Assembly: GCA_963848195.1 (NCBI GenBank)
Contig: CAWKCY010000024.1
Coordinates: forward strand, 413,093-477,092
DNA: 64,000 nt
Source: CAVQBP01 sp963848195
GTDB taxonomy: Bacteria > Bacteroidota > Ignavibacteria > Ignavibacteriales > Ignavibacteriaceae
Reading direction: 5' to 3'
Shown: positions 63,676-64,000 of the stretch, one piece after another
How positions within the stretch are numbered: position 1 is the first letter of the stretch
Layout: each line of letters opens with the position of its first letter
Notes under the pieces: model-generated
The model's input: the letters and a program-made list of their open reading frames with translations, nothing else
Told to the model about the DNA's origin: nothing
Databases searched by the model: none
Program-made: the position numbers and the translations under genes

Positions 63676-64000
63676 ATGAAAAAAACCCTTGTTGCAATAA
63701 TTATTTTATTTCATGCAGGGGAAATCTAAATCCGGTTTCAATTTATATACCCCATCGAACTCCGGGATACTGCAGTTCAAACGAGCTTGAATTAAAGTGG
63801 GTCGATACGTGCTCATAATTTCGTCATTAATTTTTTATCAGGTTTCGATTCAATAAAAATTTCAAGTACTCTTTTGGGCGGAACAATTTATCTTATTGCA
63901 GATTCCGGAGATTATAATTATTGGTATAATTATTTTAAAAATGATTCAACAATACAATTTACTTTTTCAGGTAGTACAAATCCCGATTCATTGATTCTAC
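63676..64000 (+). pseudogene. Frameshifted lipoprotein, runs off the right edge
   Basis: A start M-K-K-T-L-V-A-I-I-I-L-F continues in another frame as S-C-R-G-N-L-N-P-V-S-I-Y, together making a lipoprotein signal peptide. A second shift near 63810 joins L-K-W-V-D-T to A-H-N-F-V-I-N-F-L-S-G-F-D-S-I-K. The first looks like one lost T near 63710 and the second like one extra base. The mature part has beta-strand-like alternation and no known motif. The 3' end lies beyond base 64000. The gap 63583-63675 before it has a degenerate TGGTCATTAG-type repetition. Confidence 0.6.

Overview
The window looks like chromosomal sequence from a member of the Ignavibacteria (Bacteroidota/Chlorobi group), probably an uncultured or draft genome. 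The signs are low GC, weak or absent Shine-Dalgarno sites at many genes, and large secreted proteins ending in the YPNPFNP-type C-terminal sorting domain typical of type IX secretion in that lineage. Intergenic space is filled with short hairpins, tandem minisatellites and fold-back repeats. No tRNA, rRNA, CRISPR array or recognisable transposase gene was seen.

Region by region. 1-8 kb (minus strand): an edge-truncated lipoprotein, an AI-2E-family permease, a small Nfu scaffold, a cysteine-free Mrp ATPase, polyphosphate kinase, a deoxyhypusine-synthase-like enzyme and a sugar-nucleotide epimerase. 8-14.7 kb (plus): two envelope proteins, then rplM-rpsI, rpsB-tsf, pyrH-frr and a bacterioferritin, with clear terminators after tsf and frr. 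14.8-21.3 kb (minus): three adjacent large secreted VIT/VWA-type proteins, the last one frameshifted. 21.7-33 kb: a broken alpha/beta hydrolase, a UPF0182 membrane protein, a lone TRAP binding protein, a complete mlaE-mlaF-mlaD lipid transport operon, and uvrA interrupted by one in-frame stop. 33-38 kb: an LTxxQ-like exported protein, an nfeD-slipin pair and a fused alpha/beta 2-oxoacid dehydrogenase E1.

38-50 kb (minus strand) is the most distinctive region. It is a citrate/tricarboxylate block holding citrate lyase alpha (CitF), a CitD-CitE fusion, an MmgE/PrpD enzyme, an Aquifex-type aconitase and an NAD-type isocitrate dehydrogenase, together with an alcohol dehydrogenase, an HD-fold protein and a four-helix-bundle protein. 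Two toxin-antitoxin modules (YefM-YoeB and DUF433-DUF5615) sit between the metabolic genes. About 95 bp direct repeats bracket the yefM-yoeB-citDE unit. These enzymes could interconvert citrate, cis-aconitate, isocitrate and 2-oxoglutarate and split citrate to acetate and oxaloacetate; the direction of flux cannot be read from sequence.

50-64 kb: a large hybrid histidine kinase with its own receivers and HPt domain, a solitary DNA methyltransferase, the SRP RNA gene, an M1 peptidase, a multiply frameshifted NhaC-type antiporter, an aldo/keto reductase, an RNase Z-like hydrolase, a stand-alone triple NUMOD-like protein and a frameshifted lipoprotein running off the right edge. Five loci carry small disruptions (eight single-base-type indels and one nonsense codon in total). 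That many in 64 kb raises the question of consensus error versus real gene decay, which only read data can settle.
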